Below are positions 32,180 to 40,884 of a stretch of DNA of 64,000 bases, in pieces (within the stretch, counting starts at the first letter, position 1; each line of letters begins with the position of its first letter). The stretch lies in assembly GCA_963819755.1 (NCBI GenBank), contig CAWFXB010000002.1, positions 1,426,001 to 1,490,000 on the forward strand. The letters are read 5' to 3'. Position numbers and translations under genes: made by a program. The notes below the pieces were generated by a model, which ran no database searches, was not told where the DNA came from, and saw only the letters and a program-made list of their open reading frames with translations. This DNA comes from VRUE01 sp963819755. Lineage in GTDB: Bacteria > Actinomycetota > Thermoleophilia > Solirubrobacterales > 70-9.

Positions 32180-33804
32180 TACTTGAACTGGAAGCTGGTC
32201 AGGTCCTGACCGAAGGTCGGGTTGAAGACCACCTTGTCGAGGTCGATTTCGCTGTCGACGAAGGTGGAGGTCGTGTTGCTGCCGTAGGGGACCCAGGGAG
32301 CCTGTTCCATGTATTCCCTGTCCAACGCCGCGTATTCGGCTTCCTGCTTGGGCCCGAGCTGTTCGGCGCTGAGCTTGGCGATCTTCGCGTTCAACTTCGA
32401 GTCGTTGATGCGGGCGAAGTTGTAGTTGTTGGTCGGCGAGATGCTTTCACCGGCCAGCTGCGGTTGGAAGAACGCGTTCGGGTGCGGGTAGTCGACGAAC
32501 CAGTCGAACCAGCCGGTGTCGAGGTCGGGAGTCGATTCGTTGCCGATGATCGTGTAGCTGTCGGCGTTGATCGTTTTCAGCTTGGCGTTGAAGCCGAGCT
32601 TGCTGAGCACGTCCTGGTAGTAGGCGCCGGCTTCGTTGTTGGGGCTTTCGCCGTCGGTCCAGACGGTGATGTCGCGGTCAGTGGGATTGGCTTCCTTGAT
32701 CAGCGCCTTGGCCTTGGCCATGTTGTGCGGGTAGAGGTTGAACGTCTTGTGGCCGGGCATGCCTTCGGGCAGGATCTGGTGGGCCGCGACGAGCGAGCCG
32801 GCGTAGATCCGTTCCAGCGCGGCAGGGTCGACGGCGTAGTTGACCGCTTGCCGCACCTTGAGGTCGTCGAAGGGCGCCTTCGTCGTGTTCATCCAGAAGT
32901 AGTAGAGGTTGATCTGGTGCTCGACCCGGAACTGGGTGCCCTCGTACTTTTCCTTGACTTTGCTGTAGAGGTCGGCGGGCACGATGGTCTGCATCCAGTT
33001 CGTCTTGTTGCGTTCGATTTCGTTGACCTGGGTCGCGCCGTTGGGGACGACCTTGATCTCGACCTTGTCGACGTGGCCGCTGGGCACCTCGGGGATCAGC
33101 TTGCCGTTGCTCTTCGCCCACTGCGGGTTGCGGGCGTAGGACCAGCTGCGCTTGGGCTCGGACTTGACGATCTCGTACGGACCGGTGGCCGGGGGCGGAT
33201 TCGCGCTCTGGGGCTTGTCCGGCGTGTCGGGCGGTACCAGCGCGACGAAGAGCAGCGCCAGCTCGTTGGTGAAGGTGCCGCGCGGCTGGGTCAGCTCGAT
33301 CGTGATCTTGCCGGTCTTGTTGTCGGTCTTGATCCCGGGGATGCCGCCGGTCTTGGTCTTGGCGAACTGTTCTGCGCCGACGATGCTTTCGTAATAGGGC
33401 GAGCCGGGCGAGTTGAGCTTGAAGACCCGTTCGACGGTGCTGGCGAAGTCGGAGGCCTTGACCGGGGTGCCGTCGGAGTACTTGAGGCCCTTGCGCAGGG
33501 TCAGCGTGTAGGTCTTGCCGCCGTTCGTGACCTTGGGCAGGCTCTCGGCCAGAGCCGGGACCACCTTGCTGCCCGCCGCGCCGCTGGCGTGGGCGTAGGT
33601 GAGCAGCGGCAGGTAGGTGTCGTACATCGCCGTCCAGCCTTCGGCGGTGTAGGAGATGCTCGGGTCGAGGTAGTCGGGGAAGGAGGCGTAGCTGCCGGTC
33701 AGCGTGCCGCCTTCCTTCCCGCCGGAGCTTCCACCGCACGACGCGAGGCTGAGAGCAATCACCGCCAGTCCGAAAACAGCAAGAGCTGCACGCAGCTTCC
33801 TCAC
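32179..33804 (-). CDS. Peptide ABC transporter substrate-binding lipoprotein
   Basis: Protein of 541 aa from GTG 33804 with GGAGG upstream inside the end of the MFS gene. Signal sequence ends in lipobox LSLASCGG. SBP family 5 features: YDTYLPLLTYA, LRKGLKYSDGTPVKASDFASTVER and DLKVRQAVNYAVDP. It captures peptides or other solutes outside the membrane and passes them to the permease pair encoded downstream. Two bases separate it from the MFS stop, so the whole run 35113-27611 may be one transcript. Confidence 0.93.
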   Translation of the reverse strand: MRKLRAALAVFGLAVIALSLASCGGSSGGKEGGTLTGSYASFPDYLDPSISYTAEGWTAMYDTYLPLLTYAHASGAAGSKVVPALAESLPKVTNGGKTYTLTLRKGLKYSDGTPVKASDFASTVERVFKLNSPGSPYYESIVGAEQFAKTKTGGIPGIKTDNKTGKITIELTQPRGTFTNELALLFVALVPPDTPDKPQSANPPPATGPYEIVKSEPKRSWSYARNPQWAKSNGKLIPEVPSGHVDKVEIKVVPNGATQVNEIERNKTNWMQTIVPADLYSKVKEKYEGTQFRVEHQINLYYFWMNTTKAPFDDLKVRQAVNYAVDPAALERIYAGSLVAAHQILPEGMPGHKTFNLYPHNMAKAKALIKEANPTDRDITVWTDGESPNNEAGAYYQDVLSKLGFNAKLKTINADSYTIIGNESTPDLDTGWFDWFVDYPHPNAFFQPQLAGESISPTNNYNFARINDSKLNAKIAKLSAEQLGPKQEAEYAALDREYMEQAPWVPYGSNTTSTFVDSEIDLDKVVFNPTFGQDLTSFQFK

Positions 33805-33805
33805 G

Positions 33806-35113
33806 TCACGACCTCCGTTCTGGACTGGGCAGGGCCTCTGCGGGAATTAGCTCCACCATAATCTCGTTGTCGGCGGCGTCAAAGTTCCCTGGACGTTCTT
33901 TTGCGCTGTCCAGCGGCCAATTCCTGCCCAGCACCAGGGCCGAGACGATGACGATGACCATCACGCCGCTCCCGGCTACGAAGAACGCCGCTCGTGGGCT
34001 CCATTGCGTCGCTATCAGCCCACCGAGGACGAAGCCGATGCCCGGCGTCGCCGAGGCGGCGGATTCGAGCGTGCCGATGACCCTTGCCTGCATGTTCGCC
34101 GTGGTCAGCTCCTGTACGGCGCTGATCACGGCAACCCACTGGATGCCATTTCCCAGGCCGCCGAAGGCCGAGGCCCCGCAGGCGATCGCAAGCCCCGGCG
34201 CGGCCGCCATGCCGAGGTAGCCGGCGCCGATCGCGATGGTGCTGAAGAAGAGGAGGACCGGTAGCGAGGCGCGACGCAACCGTGCGAAGACGATGCTGCC
34301 CACCACCATCCCGGCCCCCCAGCTGGCGAGCAGGAGGCCGTAGCCGGTGTCCCCCACCCCGAGGGTTTCCTTCGCGTAGATCACCTCGATCGGAATGACG
34401 ACCGAGAAGAAGATGAGCGCTCCTGCCTCGGCGGCGAGCAGGCGCCGCAGCGTCGGGTTGCGGCGGATGTACCCGAGCCCGGCTCGCACCCGTTCCCGTA
34501 GGCCGGCCTCCGGTTCGGGCTCGGGCTGCGGCAGCGGCTTTGCCGTCAGCAGGATCCAGCCGATCACGTAGAAGGAAGCAGCGTCCAGCAGCAGCGCCGA
34601 CTGGACGCCGAAGGCCGCGACCACCAGGCCGGCCAGTGCCGGGCCGATCGCGACCCCGGCGGTGAAGGCGATGTTGAGGACGGCGTTGCCCGCGCGCAGC
34701 TCGCCCTCTGGCTCGAGCATCGCGGCGGTGACGGCGCGGGTCAGCGTCTTCGCGGTAAGCGCCAGGGCGCCGTCGAGCGCCGCGACCGCGACGACGGCGG
34801 CCAGCGAGAAATGGTCGGCAAGCAAGGCGAGAACGCCGAACGCCGCCGCCTCCGCCGCATAGATGGCCGGCAGCACGAAGCGGGGCGGGGGGCGCTCGAG
34901 GCGGGCGACGAAGAACGGCGTCATCAACGCCGGCAGGAAGCCGGTCCCGACGAAGAGCAGCGCCGTGGCCATGGCGCTGTCGGTGAGCTCGAAGACGAGC
35001 ACCGAGAGGGCGACGATCCCAAGCCAATCGCCCATCTCGTTGACCGCATAGGAGATCGCGAGGCGCCGGAAGGGGCGCCGGCGCAGTGGGTCTCGGAGGC
35101 GGGGATTACTCAT
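33806..35113 (-). CDS. MFS transporter
   Basis: Protein of 435 aa with about 12 hydrophobic segments, of the enterobactin-exporter-like MFS_3 group: FRRLAISYAVNEMGDWLGIVAL at the start, RAVTAAMLEPEGELRAGNAVLNIAFTAGVAIGPALAGL in the middle. The C-terminal 25 residues are acidic and cytoplasmic. It leads the probable operon with the peptide importer, two bases apart. Its upstream region carries repeated GCACAA/TTGTGC motifs. The cargo is unknown. Confidence 0.85.
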   Translation of the reverse strand: MSNPRLRDPLRRRPFRRLAISYAVNEMGDWLGIVALSVLVFELTDSAMATALLFVGTGFLPALMTPFFVARLERPPPRFVLPAIYAAEAAAFGVLALLADHFSLAAVVAVAALDGALALTAKTLTRAVTAAMLEPEGELRAGNAVLNIAFTAGVAIGPALAGLVVAAFGVQSALLLDAASFYVIGWILLTAKPLPQPEPEPEAGLRERVRAGLGYIRRNPTLRRLLAAEAGALIFFSVVIPIEVIYAKETLGVGDTGYGLLLASWGAGMVVGSIVFARLRRASLPVLLFFSTIAIGAGYLGMAAAPGLAIACGASAFGGLGNGIQWVAVISAVQELTTANMQARVIGTLESAASATPGIGFVLGGLIATQWSPRAAFFVAGSGVMVIVIVSALVLGRNWPLDSAKERPGNFDAADNEIMVELIPAEALPSPERRS

Positions 35114-35591
35114 TTCTTGCTCTACGTCCTACAACGTTTATGCACAAGTTTCCTTGCAGATGCACAACTTTCCGCCAGGTTGTGCTACAAACTTGCCAGC
35201 AGATCAAGACGTTCCTCGCGGCAACTTGTGCGGGGCAAGAGATTCGGGCTTCAACGAAGGGACATGGACATGTACTTCAAGCGCTAAGAAAACGTCATTT
35301 GAAGCAGCACCGCATTGGGTGTTGCACGAGGTCTGCAAGGGACGCCGTTGGCGTCTTCTTGCATTTTTAGGGCCGACATTTGCTCTGGCCCCGCGGCGTA
35401 ATCCGCTATTTGCGGTGAATGCAAGGTATTGGCCAGGTGGTCCGCGTCGCTTGCTCGCGGTACACGCAGCGTCTAACGTGACGACACAAGCCATCGTCGT
35501 TGCGGCTTGGTCACTGGTCGCATGAATCGCCCGCCGGGCGAAAAGCTCAGTGTCCGAGCTCCACGCACGGCGGGCGACCCAGCCAAGATCC
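35114..35591. other. 478-bp divergent intergenic region with GCACAA/TTGTGC motifs
   Basis: Upstream of both the MFS operon (leftwards) and the HD-GYP gene (rightwards). TGCACAA occurs at 35141 and 35161, exactly 20 bp apart, and the complement TTGTGC at 35180 and 35226. This phased cluster next to the MFS start looks like a regulator binding region. Short open frames exist here (for example 35154-35525) but have no ribosome-binding site or recognisable content. I see no convincing gene. Confidence 0.45.
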
Positions 35592-36998
35592 ATGCATAAA
35601 GAGCGACCCACCAGGTTGATCATCGCGCTTATGGCGGGCGCCCTCATCGTGGTGGCCGCCGCGGCCGTCTGGGAGGCCCCGAAAGCCAATTGGGACATGG
35701 CGCTCTTCGCGACGCTGCTGGCCCTCTCGGCCTTCAGCGACATCATGTCGATCGAAACCGAATCTCGGTTGAAGATCTCGGCCAACTTCCTCGCGCTGAT
35801 CACCGCCATCGCCTTCCTCGGTGGGACGCCGGCGGCCTTGATCGGGGTCATCTCGATCCTGATCGGGTGGATTCGCCACCGCGAACCCACCACCGATCTG
35901 CTCGTCAACGTGTTGACCTTCATGACCTTCCCCCTGCTGGTCGGGGTGGGCTTTCAAGAGCTGCTCACGGTGACGCAGACCACCTCCGCCGACCTCGCCT
36001 TCTACGTCTTCGTCTTCGGCGCCTTCGCTCTCACGATCTTGATGAACCTGGTGATGATCGGTGGCTACTCCAGCTACGTCGAACGGAGCTCTCTGATCCC
36101 GAAGATCCTCACCGGGATGATTCCGCTGCTCCCCTCGGAGCTCGCGGCGGGGTTGATGGCCGTCGGCGTCGCCTTCATCTACAGCCAGATCGGGCTCGCC
36201 GGAGTCGCCCTCTTCGGCATCGTCCTCGTCACCTTCCAGTACCTGCTCGGCGCCTTGATCAAGTCGCAGGAGCGCGCTCGCGAGCTGGAGGTGAGAGGCA
36301 AGCAGCTGGCCAGCTTCCAGGTTGGGATGTTGAGCGCGCTGCTGCGCACGCTTGACCTGCGGGACCAGATGACCGCCCGCCACAGCGCCGCCGTCGCCCG
36401 TTACTCACGGGCGATCGCCAAGAAAGCCGGGTTCTCCAAAGAGCAGGAGGAGCTGGTCCACATCGCCGCGCTGCTGCACGACATCGGCAAGTTCATCCTT
36501 CCCGACCGGATCCTGAAGGCCAACGTGCCGCTGACCGACGAAGACTGGATGCTGATCCGCCGCCATCCGCAGCAGGGCGCCCGCGTCGTCTCCTCGCTGG
36601 ACGGCTACGGGCCGGTCGCCGACATCATCCTCGCTCACCACGAGCGGATCGACGGCAAAGGCTACCCACGCGGTTTGGAAGGCGATGACATCCCCGAACT
36701 GGCACGGATCATCTCCGTCGCCGACACCTATGACGTGATGACCGCGCGCGACTCCTACCGCACGCCGACCTCCAGCTACGAGGCGATCCAGGAGCTGCGC
36801 CGCGTCTCGGGCAAGCAGCTCGACGCCCGCTTCGTCGAGGTCTTCATCGAGCTGCTCGAGGACCAGGACGTCTCCTTCCGCCATGGCGAGGAGGCCGACT
36901 TCGAGAAAGAGCTGTCGTTGGAAGCGCGGATCGCCGAGACCGCGAACCCCGGCGTTGACTCGGGTCGCTTCCAGGTCGCCGGCGTCAGCGTCGGTTAG
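35592..36998 (+). CDS. Membrane HD-GYP domain protein
   Basis: Protein of 468 aa from ATG 35592 (GTG 35550 would add 14). The N-terminal 225 residues contain about six to eight membrane helices of a MASE-like sensor region. A short coiled linker (QERARELEVRGKQLASF) leads to an HD-GYP domain with LLHDIGKFILPDRIL and IILAHHERIDGKGYPRGL, all metal-binding His/Asp and the GYP motif intact, indicating cyclic-di-GMP phosphodiesterase activity or a related hydrolase. No cyclase is nearby. Stands alone, 26 bp before the dehydrogenase gene. Confidence 0.88.
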   Translation: MHKERPTRLIIALMAGALIVVAAAAVWEAPKANWDMALFATLLALSAFSDIMSIETESRLKISANFLALITAIAFLGGTPAALIGVISILIGWIRHREPTTDLLVNVLTFMTFPLLVGVGFQELLTVTQTTSADLAFYVFVFGAFALTILMNLVMIGGYSSYVERSSLIPKILTGMIPLLPSELAAGLMAVGVAFIYSQIGLAGVALFGIVLVTFQYLLGALIKSQERARELEVRGKQLASFQVGMLSALLRTLDLRDQMTARHSAAVARYSRAIAKKAGFSKEQEELVHIAALLHDIGKFILPDRILKANVPLTDEDWMLIRRHPQQGARVVSSLDGYGPVADIILAHHERIDGKGYPRGLEGDDIPELARIISVADTYDVMTARDSYRTPTSSYEAIQELRRVSGKQLDARFVEVFIELLEDQDVSFRHGEEADFEKELSLEARIAETANPGVDSGRFQVAGVSVG

Positions 36999-37024
36999 AG
37001 CACGTCGGATACGGTTGGCGGCGC

Positions 37025-38059
37025 ATGCGCGCCGTCACCTTTCAAGCACCGGGAGAGGTTCGGATCGAGGAGAAGGCCGATCCCGAGATCGTCGCCGCCG
37101 ACGACGCGGTGGTGCGGGTCGAGGCGAGCGGGATCTGCGGCTCGGACCTCCACATCTACCACGGCCGCGTCCCGGTCGAGCCCGGCTTCACGATCGGTCA
37201 CGAGTTCGTCGGCACCGTGCTCGCCGCCGGCCCCGACGTCGAGCGCGTCGCCGCCGGCGACCGTGTGCTCGGCTGCTTTCACACCGCTTGCGCCACCTGC
37301 ATCGCCTGCCTGCGCGGCGACTACCACCGTTGCGAGCACGGCCGGACCTTCGGCCACGGCTCGCACCTGGGTGACCTGCAGGGGGCCCAGGCCGAGCAAC
37401 TGCTGGTGCCGCGCGCCAACCTGACGCTGCGGCGGGTCCCGGAGGGGATGTCCGACGAGGTGGCGCTCTTTGCCGGCGACGTGATGGGGACCGGCTACCA
37501 CGCGATCGCTCACGCCGGCACGCGGGCCGGTGACACCGTCGCTGTGCTCGGCCTCGGGCCGGTCGGGCTCTGCGCGGTTCAGGCGGCTCTGGCGGCGGGG
37601 GCGACCAGGGTCTTCGCGATCGACTCGGTCGGGGAGCGGCTCTCGATGGCCGAGCGCTTCGGCGCCGTTCCCCTTCACCTCGGCGATGACGAGCCGAAGC
37701 GGGCCGTGCGGGGAGCCACTGAGGGCCGCGGCGTCGACGTGGTCGTCGATGCGGTCGGCGACCCCGGCCCGCTGGCGATGGCGGTCAGCCTCGCCCGCGA
37801 CGCTGGCACGGTGTCGGGGATCGGGGCTTACGCCGGCAAGGGCGAGGTGCCGCTCGGCCTCGCCTGGCTCAAGGGCCTGACGCTGCGGCTCGGCCTGGCC
37901 AACGTGATCGCCCACGTCGACCGCGTGCTCGGCCTGCTCGAGGCCGGCAAGCTCGATCCGTCGCCGCTCGTCACGCACCACATGAAGCTCGACCAGGCAG
38001 CGGAGGCCTACGAGCTCTACGACAACCGCGAGGCGCTGAAGATCGTCTTGACGCCATAG
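37025..38059 (+). CDS. Zinc-dependent alcohol dehydrogenase (MDR)
   Basis: Protein of 344 aa. Catalytic zinc ligands in GICGSDLHIYHG (Cys) and TIGHEFVGTV (His-Glu), structural zinc lobe CFHTACATCIACLRGDYHRCE, and the NAD-binding loop VAVLGLGPVGLCAVQAAL. Substrate likely an alcohol or polyol; the sequence does not tell which. Follows the HD-GYP gene by 26 bp on the same strand. Confidence 0.9.
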   Translation: MRAVTFQAPGEVRIEEKADPEIVAADDAVVRVEASGICGSDLHIYHGRVPVEPGFTIGHEFVGTVLAAGPDVERVAAGDRVLGCFHTACATCIACLRGDYHRCEHGRTFGHGSHLGDLQGAQAEQLLVPRANLTLRRVPEGMSDEVALFAGDVMGTGYHAIAHAGTRAGDTVAVLGLGPVGLCAVQAALAAGATRVFAIDSVGERLSMAERFGAVPLHLGDDEPKRAVRGATEGRGVDVVVDAVGDPGPLAMAVSLARDAGTVSGIGAYAGKGEVPLGLAWLKGLTLRLGLANVIAHVDRVLGLLEAGKLDPSPLVTHHMKLDQAAEAYELYDNREALKIVLTP

Positions 38060-38074
38060 CTCGCCGCCCGATTT

Positions 38075-38497
38075 GTGAAATCGCGCGTTTCTCTCTACAG
38101 TTGGGGAGTGCGGTTGAGGCGCCTTGCACCTGCGGCAATCGTCGTCGTCCTGGGCGCCCTGGTCTTCACCACGGGCGCCCGGGCGTGCTCTTGCGCGCCG
38201 ATGTCGCGTAGCGAAGCGATGCAGGCGGCGGACGCGGCGATTGCCGGGCGTTTGCTGAAGGTGGTTCCCCAGGAGGGGGGGCGGGCGATCTATCGCTACC
38301 GGGTGCAGCGCGTCTACAAGGGCGACGCGGGCATCGAGTCCGGCGCCACCCTCTCCGTGCATAGCAGCCGGAGCTCGGCGGCCTGTGGTCTTCCAACCGA
38401 CATTGGCCGCCGCTACGGTCTCCTGCTGTCGCACTCCGAAAGCGGTTGGTCAAGCGGCGCTTGCGCCCTGCTGGGTAAGTCTGACTGTACTGGTTGA
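38075..38497 (+). CDS. Secreted NTR/TIMP-like small protein
   Basis: Up to 140 aa; the start is GTG 38075 or GTG 38108, the latter having GGGGA upstream. Signal segment LAPAAIVVVLGALVFTTGARA is followed directly by CSC, and further Cys appear near SSAACGLP, SGACALL and SDC. A mature N-terminal Cys-x-Cys with YRVQRVYKGD and GATLSVHSS is the pattern of NTR/TIMP-like domains in bacteria. Probably exported with two disulfides. Function unknown. Confidence 0.65.
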   Translation: MKSRVSLYSWGVRLRRLAPAAIVVVLGALVFTTGARACSCAPMSRSEAMQAADAAIAGRLLKVVPQEGGRAIYRYRVQRVYKGDAGIESGATLSVHSSRSSAACGLPTDIGRRYGLLLSHSESGWSSGACALLGKSDCTG

Positions 38498-38525
38498 CTG
38501 ACACACTCATCCGATCTATTGTGTC
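38494..38525 (+). promoter_or_regulatory. Sigma-70 promoter and overlapping operator for the GntR operon
   Basis: TTGACT at 38494-38499 and TATTGT at 38517-38522 are separated by 17 bp. A start about 7 bases past the -10 would fall at 38529-38530, almost at the ATG 38532, implying a near-leaderless mRNA. GACACA (38500-38505) and TGTGTC (38520-38525) form an inverted repeat within the promoter, a likely autoregulatory GntR site. Confidence 0.6.
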
Positions 38526-38531
38526 GTTCCA

Positions 38532-39263
38532 ATGGCACAGCGGGCCGCGCATGAGCCGAACCCCTTCTCGATCGATCCGAACGACGAGCTGCCGGTCGGC
38601 CTGCAGCTGACCTGGCGCCTGCGGGCGCTGATCGCCACCGGTCACCTCGCTTCCGGCGAACGACTGCCCAGCTTCCGCCGCCTTTCCGACTGGGCCGGGG
38701 TCAACGTGAACACTGTGCGGGCCGTCTACGCCGGGCTCGAGCAGGAGGGGCTCGTCGTCAGCCACCAGGGCCAGGGCACCTTCGTCGCCGAGGGCATCGA
38801 GCCGGCTGCGCAGTTGGAGGAGATCGCGACCGACGCGCTGCGCCGCGCCCACGAGGCGGGCCTCAGCCCTCGCCAGCTCGCGGTCGTCGCCTCGGCCTGC
38901 GCGAGCATGCCGGGGGGATTGGACGACGTCCCCACCACGGCGCCGAGCGAGCTTCCCGACCTGGCCGAGGAGGGGGAGGCGATCGAGGTGCGGCACGAGC
39001 TGCGCCGTCAGATCGCCCGTCTCGAGGCCGAGCTGGCCACCTACCCGCGCGACCTGCCGCGCGACCTGCCGACGGCGCCGCGCCGCGCCAGTGCCCACGT
39101 CGCCCGGGTGGAGGAGCTGGAGCAGACCCGCGACACCCTGATCGCCCAGCTCTCGGAAGCCCAGCGGGCCGCCGAGCAACGCGCACGTCAGGCGGGGCGC
39201 GAAAGGGTCCAGGACGCCAGTCCGCTCGAGCGGGCGACGAGCTGGTGGCGGCACAAGCTGTGA
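38532..39263 (+). CDS. GntR-family transcriptional regulator
   Basis: Protein of 243 aa. Winged helix of the GntR type: PVGLQLTWRLRALIATGHLASGERLPSFRRLSDWAGVNVNTVRAVYAGLEQEGLV, ending HQGQGTFVAE. The C-terminal half is helical, with a predicted coiled coil (RHELRRQIARLEAELA; ARVEELEQTRDTLIAQL) instead of an FCD or UTRA ligand domain. TGATG overlap with the first MlaE permease gene. Probably autoregulated through the inverted repeat in its promoter. Confidence 0.85.
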   Translation: MAQRAAHEPNPFSIDPNDELPVGLQLTWRLRALIATGHLASGERLPSFRRLSDWAGVNVNTVRAVYAGLEQEGLVVSHQGQGTFVAEGIEPAAQLEEIATDALRRAHEAGLSPRQLAVVASACASMPGGLDDVPTTAPSELPDLAEEGEAIEVRHELRRQIARLEAELATYPRDLPRDLPTAPRRASAHVARVEELEQTRDTLIAQLSEAQRAAEQRARQAGRERVQDASPLERATSWWRHKL

Positions 39264-40051
39264 TGCGGGCCCTGCTGCCGGCCAAGTCCTTCTTCGAGCA
39301 GGTCGGGGAGATGATGATCCTGACCGCCAAGACGATCGTCTCCGCGATCAGGCCGCCGTATCCCTACGGCGAGGAGCTGGTCGGCCAGTTCCTCTTCGTG
39401 CTCAAGCTCTCCTGGTTCCCGATGACGATCTCGACCTTCGCCCTCTGCCTGGGTGCGCCGGGGCTGCAGGCCGCCGGCATCCTGCACCTCTTCGGCGCCC
39501 TGGACCGGCTGGGAGGCTTCTTCGTCGTGATCGCCGTGCGCCAGATCGGTCCGATCGTCACCGCGATCGTCGTCGGCGGGGTCGCCGGGACGGCGATCAC
39601 CGCCGACCTCGGCGCCCGCAAGATCCGCGAGGAGCTCGACGCCCTGCAGGTGCTCGGCGTCGACCCGATCAAGAACCTGGTCGTGCCGCGCTTCCTGGCG
39701 CTGATCATCATCACCGGGCTGCTCGACGTCTTCGCGATCGTCTTTGGCCTCAGCGCCGGCATCGTCGCCGAGCTGATCTACGGCCAGCCGCTCGGCGGAT
39801 TCTTCGCGACGCTCTTCACCAACGCGCTGACGACCGACGTGTGGGGCTCCGTCCTGATGTGCTCGATGTTCGGGGGGATCGTCGCGGTCGTCTGCTGCTA
39901 CAAGGGAATGACCGCGACCGGCGGCGCGGCGGGGGTCGGCCGGGCGGTCAACCAGGCGGTCGTGATCGCCTTCATGGGTGTCTTCTTCTTCCTCTACGTC
40001 TTCACCGCCGTGCTCCTCGCCAGCAATCCGGAACTGCAGTCGATCCGGTGA
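39263..40051 (+). CDS. MlaE/YrbE-type ABC permease (first)
   Basis: Protein of 262 aa from ATG 39263. MlaE-family features: VRQIGPIVTAIVVGGVAGTAITADLGARKIREELDALQVLGVDP, with the conserved REE..AL..LG.DP segment, and five membrane helices. In Actinobacteria paired YrbE A/B permeases normally precede six mce genes encoding lipid/sterol shuttle proteins. Only the permeases are present here, followed by an unrelated minus-strand gene. Confidence 0.9.
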   Translation: MRALLPAKSFFEQVGEMMILTAKTIVSAIRPPYPYGEELVGQFLFVLKLSWFPMTISTFALCLGAPGLQAAGILHLFGALDRLGGFFVVIAVRQIGPIVTAIVVGGVAGTAITADLGARKIREELDALQVLGVDPIKNLVVPRFLALIIITGLLDVFAIVFGLSAGIVAELIYGQPLGGFFATLFTNALTTDVWGSVLMCSMFGGIVAVVCCYKGMTATGGAAGVGRAVNQAVVIAFMGVFFFLYVFTAVLLASNPELQSIR

Positions 40052-40064
40052 GGGCCGCGCGGCG

Positions 40065-40862
40065 ATGATCGGCTGGCTCGACGTCCCCCGCAACTGGCTG
40101 GACTCCTTCGGCGAGGTCGCCCGCTTCGGCTCTCGGGTCGCCGGGCTGGTCTACTCAGGTCGCGTCGGGAAGTACTTCGGCGAGAGCCTGCGCCAAGGCG
40201 GGATCCTGATCCTCGGCTCGGCCATGGTCATCTGGGCCTTCGTCTTCATCCTCGGCCTGCAGTGCGGCGTGATCGGCGCCTATTTCAATCGCTCTGTAGG
40301 CGCGCCTTCCTACGCCGGCCTCTTCTCCGCCTACTGCGACCTGCGCGAGGCGCTGCCGTATGCCTTCGGCTACATCCTCGCGGCCAAGGTCGGCACCGGG
40401 ATCGTCGCCGAGATCGGCGCGATGCGGATCTCCGACGAGATCGACGCGCTCGAGGTGATGGGCATCCAGCCGGTGACGTTCCTCGCCGCGACCCGCCTGC
40501 TCGGCGCCTGGATCGCCCTGCCGTTCATCTATCTGGTCGCGATCGGGGTCATGTACTTCGCCAGCTACATAGCCGTGGTCGATCAGATCGGCGACGTCTC
40601 CTCGGGGGGCTACCTGCTGATCTTCTGGATGTTCCAGGATCCCGTGGACGTGCTCTACAGCCTGACCAAGGGAATGGTGATGGCGACCGCGATCGTCGTC
40701 GTCGGCTGTTACTACGGCTACACCGCGTCGGGTGGACCGGTCGGCGTCGGTACCGCCACCGCGCAGTCGATGGTCGTCAACATCATCCTCGTCCACATCA
40801 TCGGGATGCTGGGGACGGTGGTCTTCTGGGGCCCCAGCCCGCGGGCTCCGATCGGCGGCTGA
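40065..40862 (+). CDS. MlaE/YrbE-type ABC permease (second)
   Basis: Protein of 265 aa from ATG 40065, 13 bp after the first permease. Contains KVGTGIVAEIGAMRISDEIDALEVMGIQPVTFLAATRLLG, the equivalent signature, and SGGPVGVGTATAQSMVVNIILVHIIG at the end. It should form a heterodimer with the first permease. No mce or MlaF-type ATPase gene is adjacent; those must be elsewhere, or the pair works with shared partners. Confidence 0.9.
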   Translation: MIGWLDVPRNWLDSFGEVARFGSRVAGLVYSGRVGKYFGESLRQGGILILGSAMVIWAFVFILGLQCGVIGAYFNRSVGAPSYAGLFSAYCDLREALPYAFGYILAAKVGTGIVAEIGAMRISDEIDALEVMGIQPVTFLAATRLLGAWIALPFIYLVAIGVMYFASYIAVVDQIGDVSSGGYLLIFWMFQDPVDVLYSLTKGMVMATAIVVVGCYYGYTASGGPVGVGTATAQSMVVNIILVHIIGMLGTVVFWGPSPRAPIGG

Positions 40863-40884
40863 GCGTTCCTGGCGTTGCCCGCGC

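Noticed and set aside
35154..35525. 123-residue ORF in the MFS/HD-GYP intergenic region
   Set aside because: Starts among the repeated GCACAA motifs, lacks an SD, and the translation looks random; kept as intergenic.
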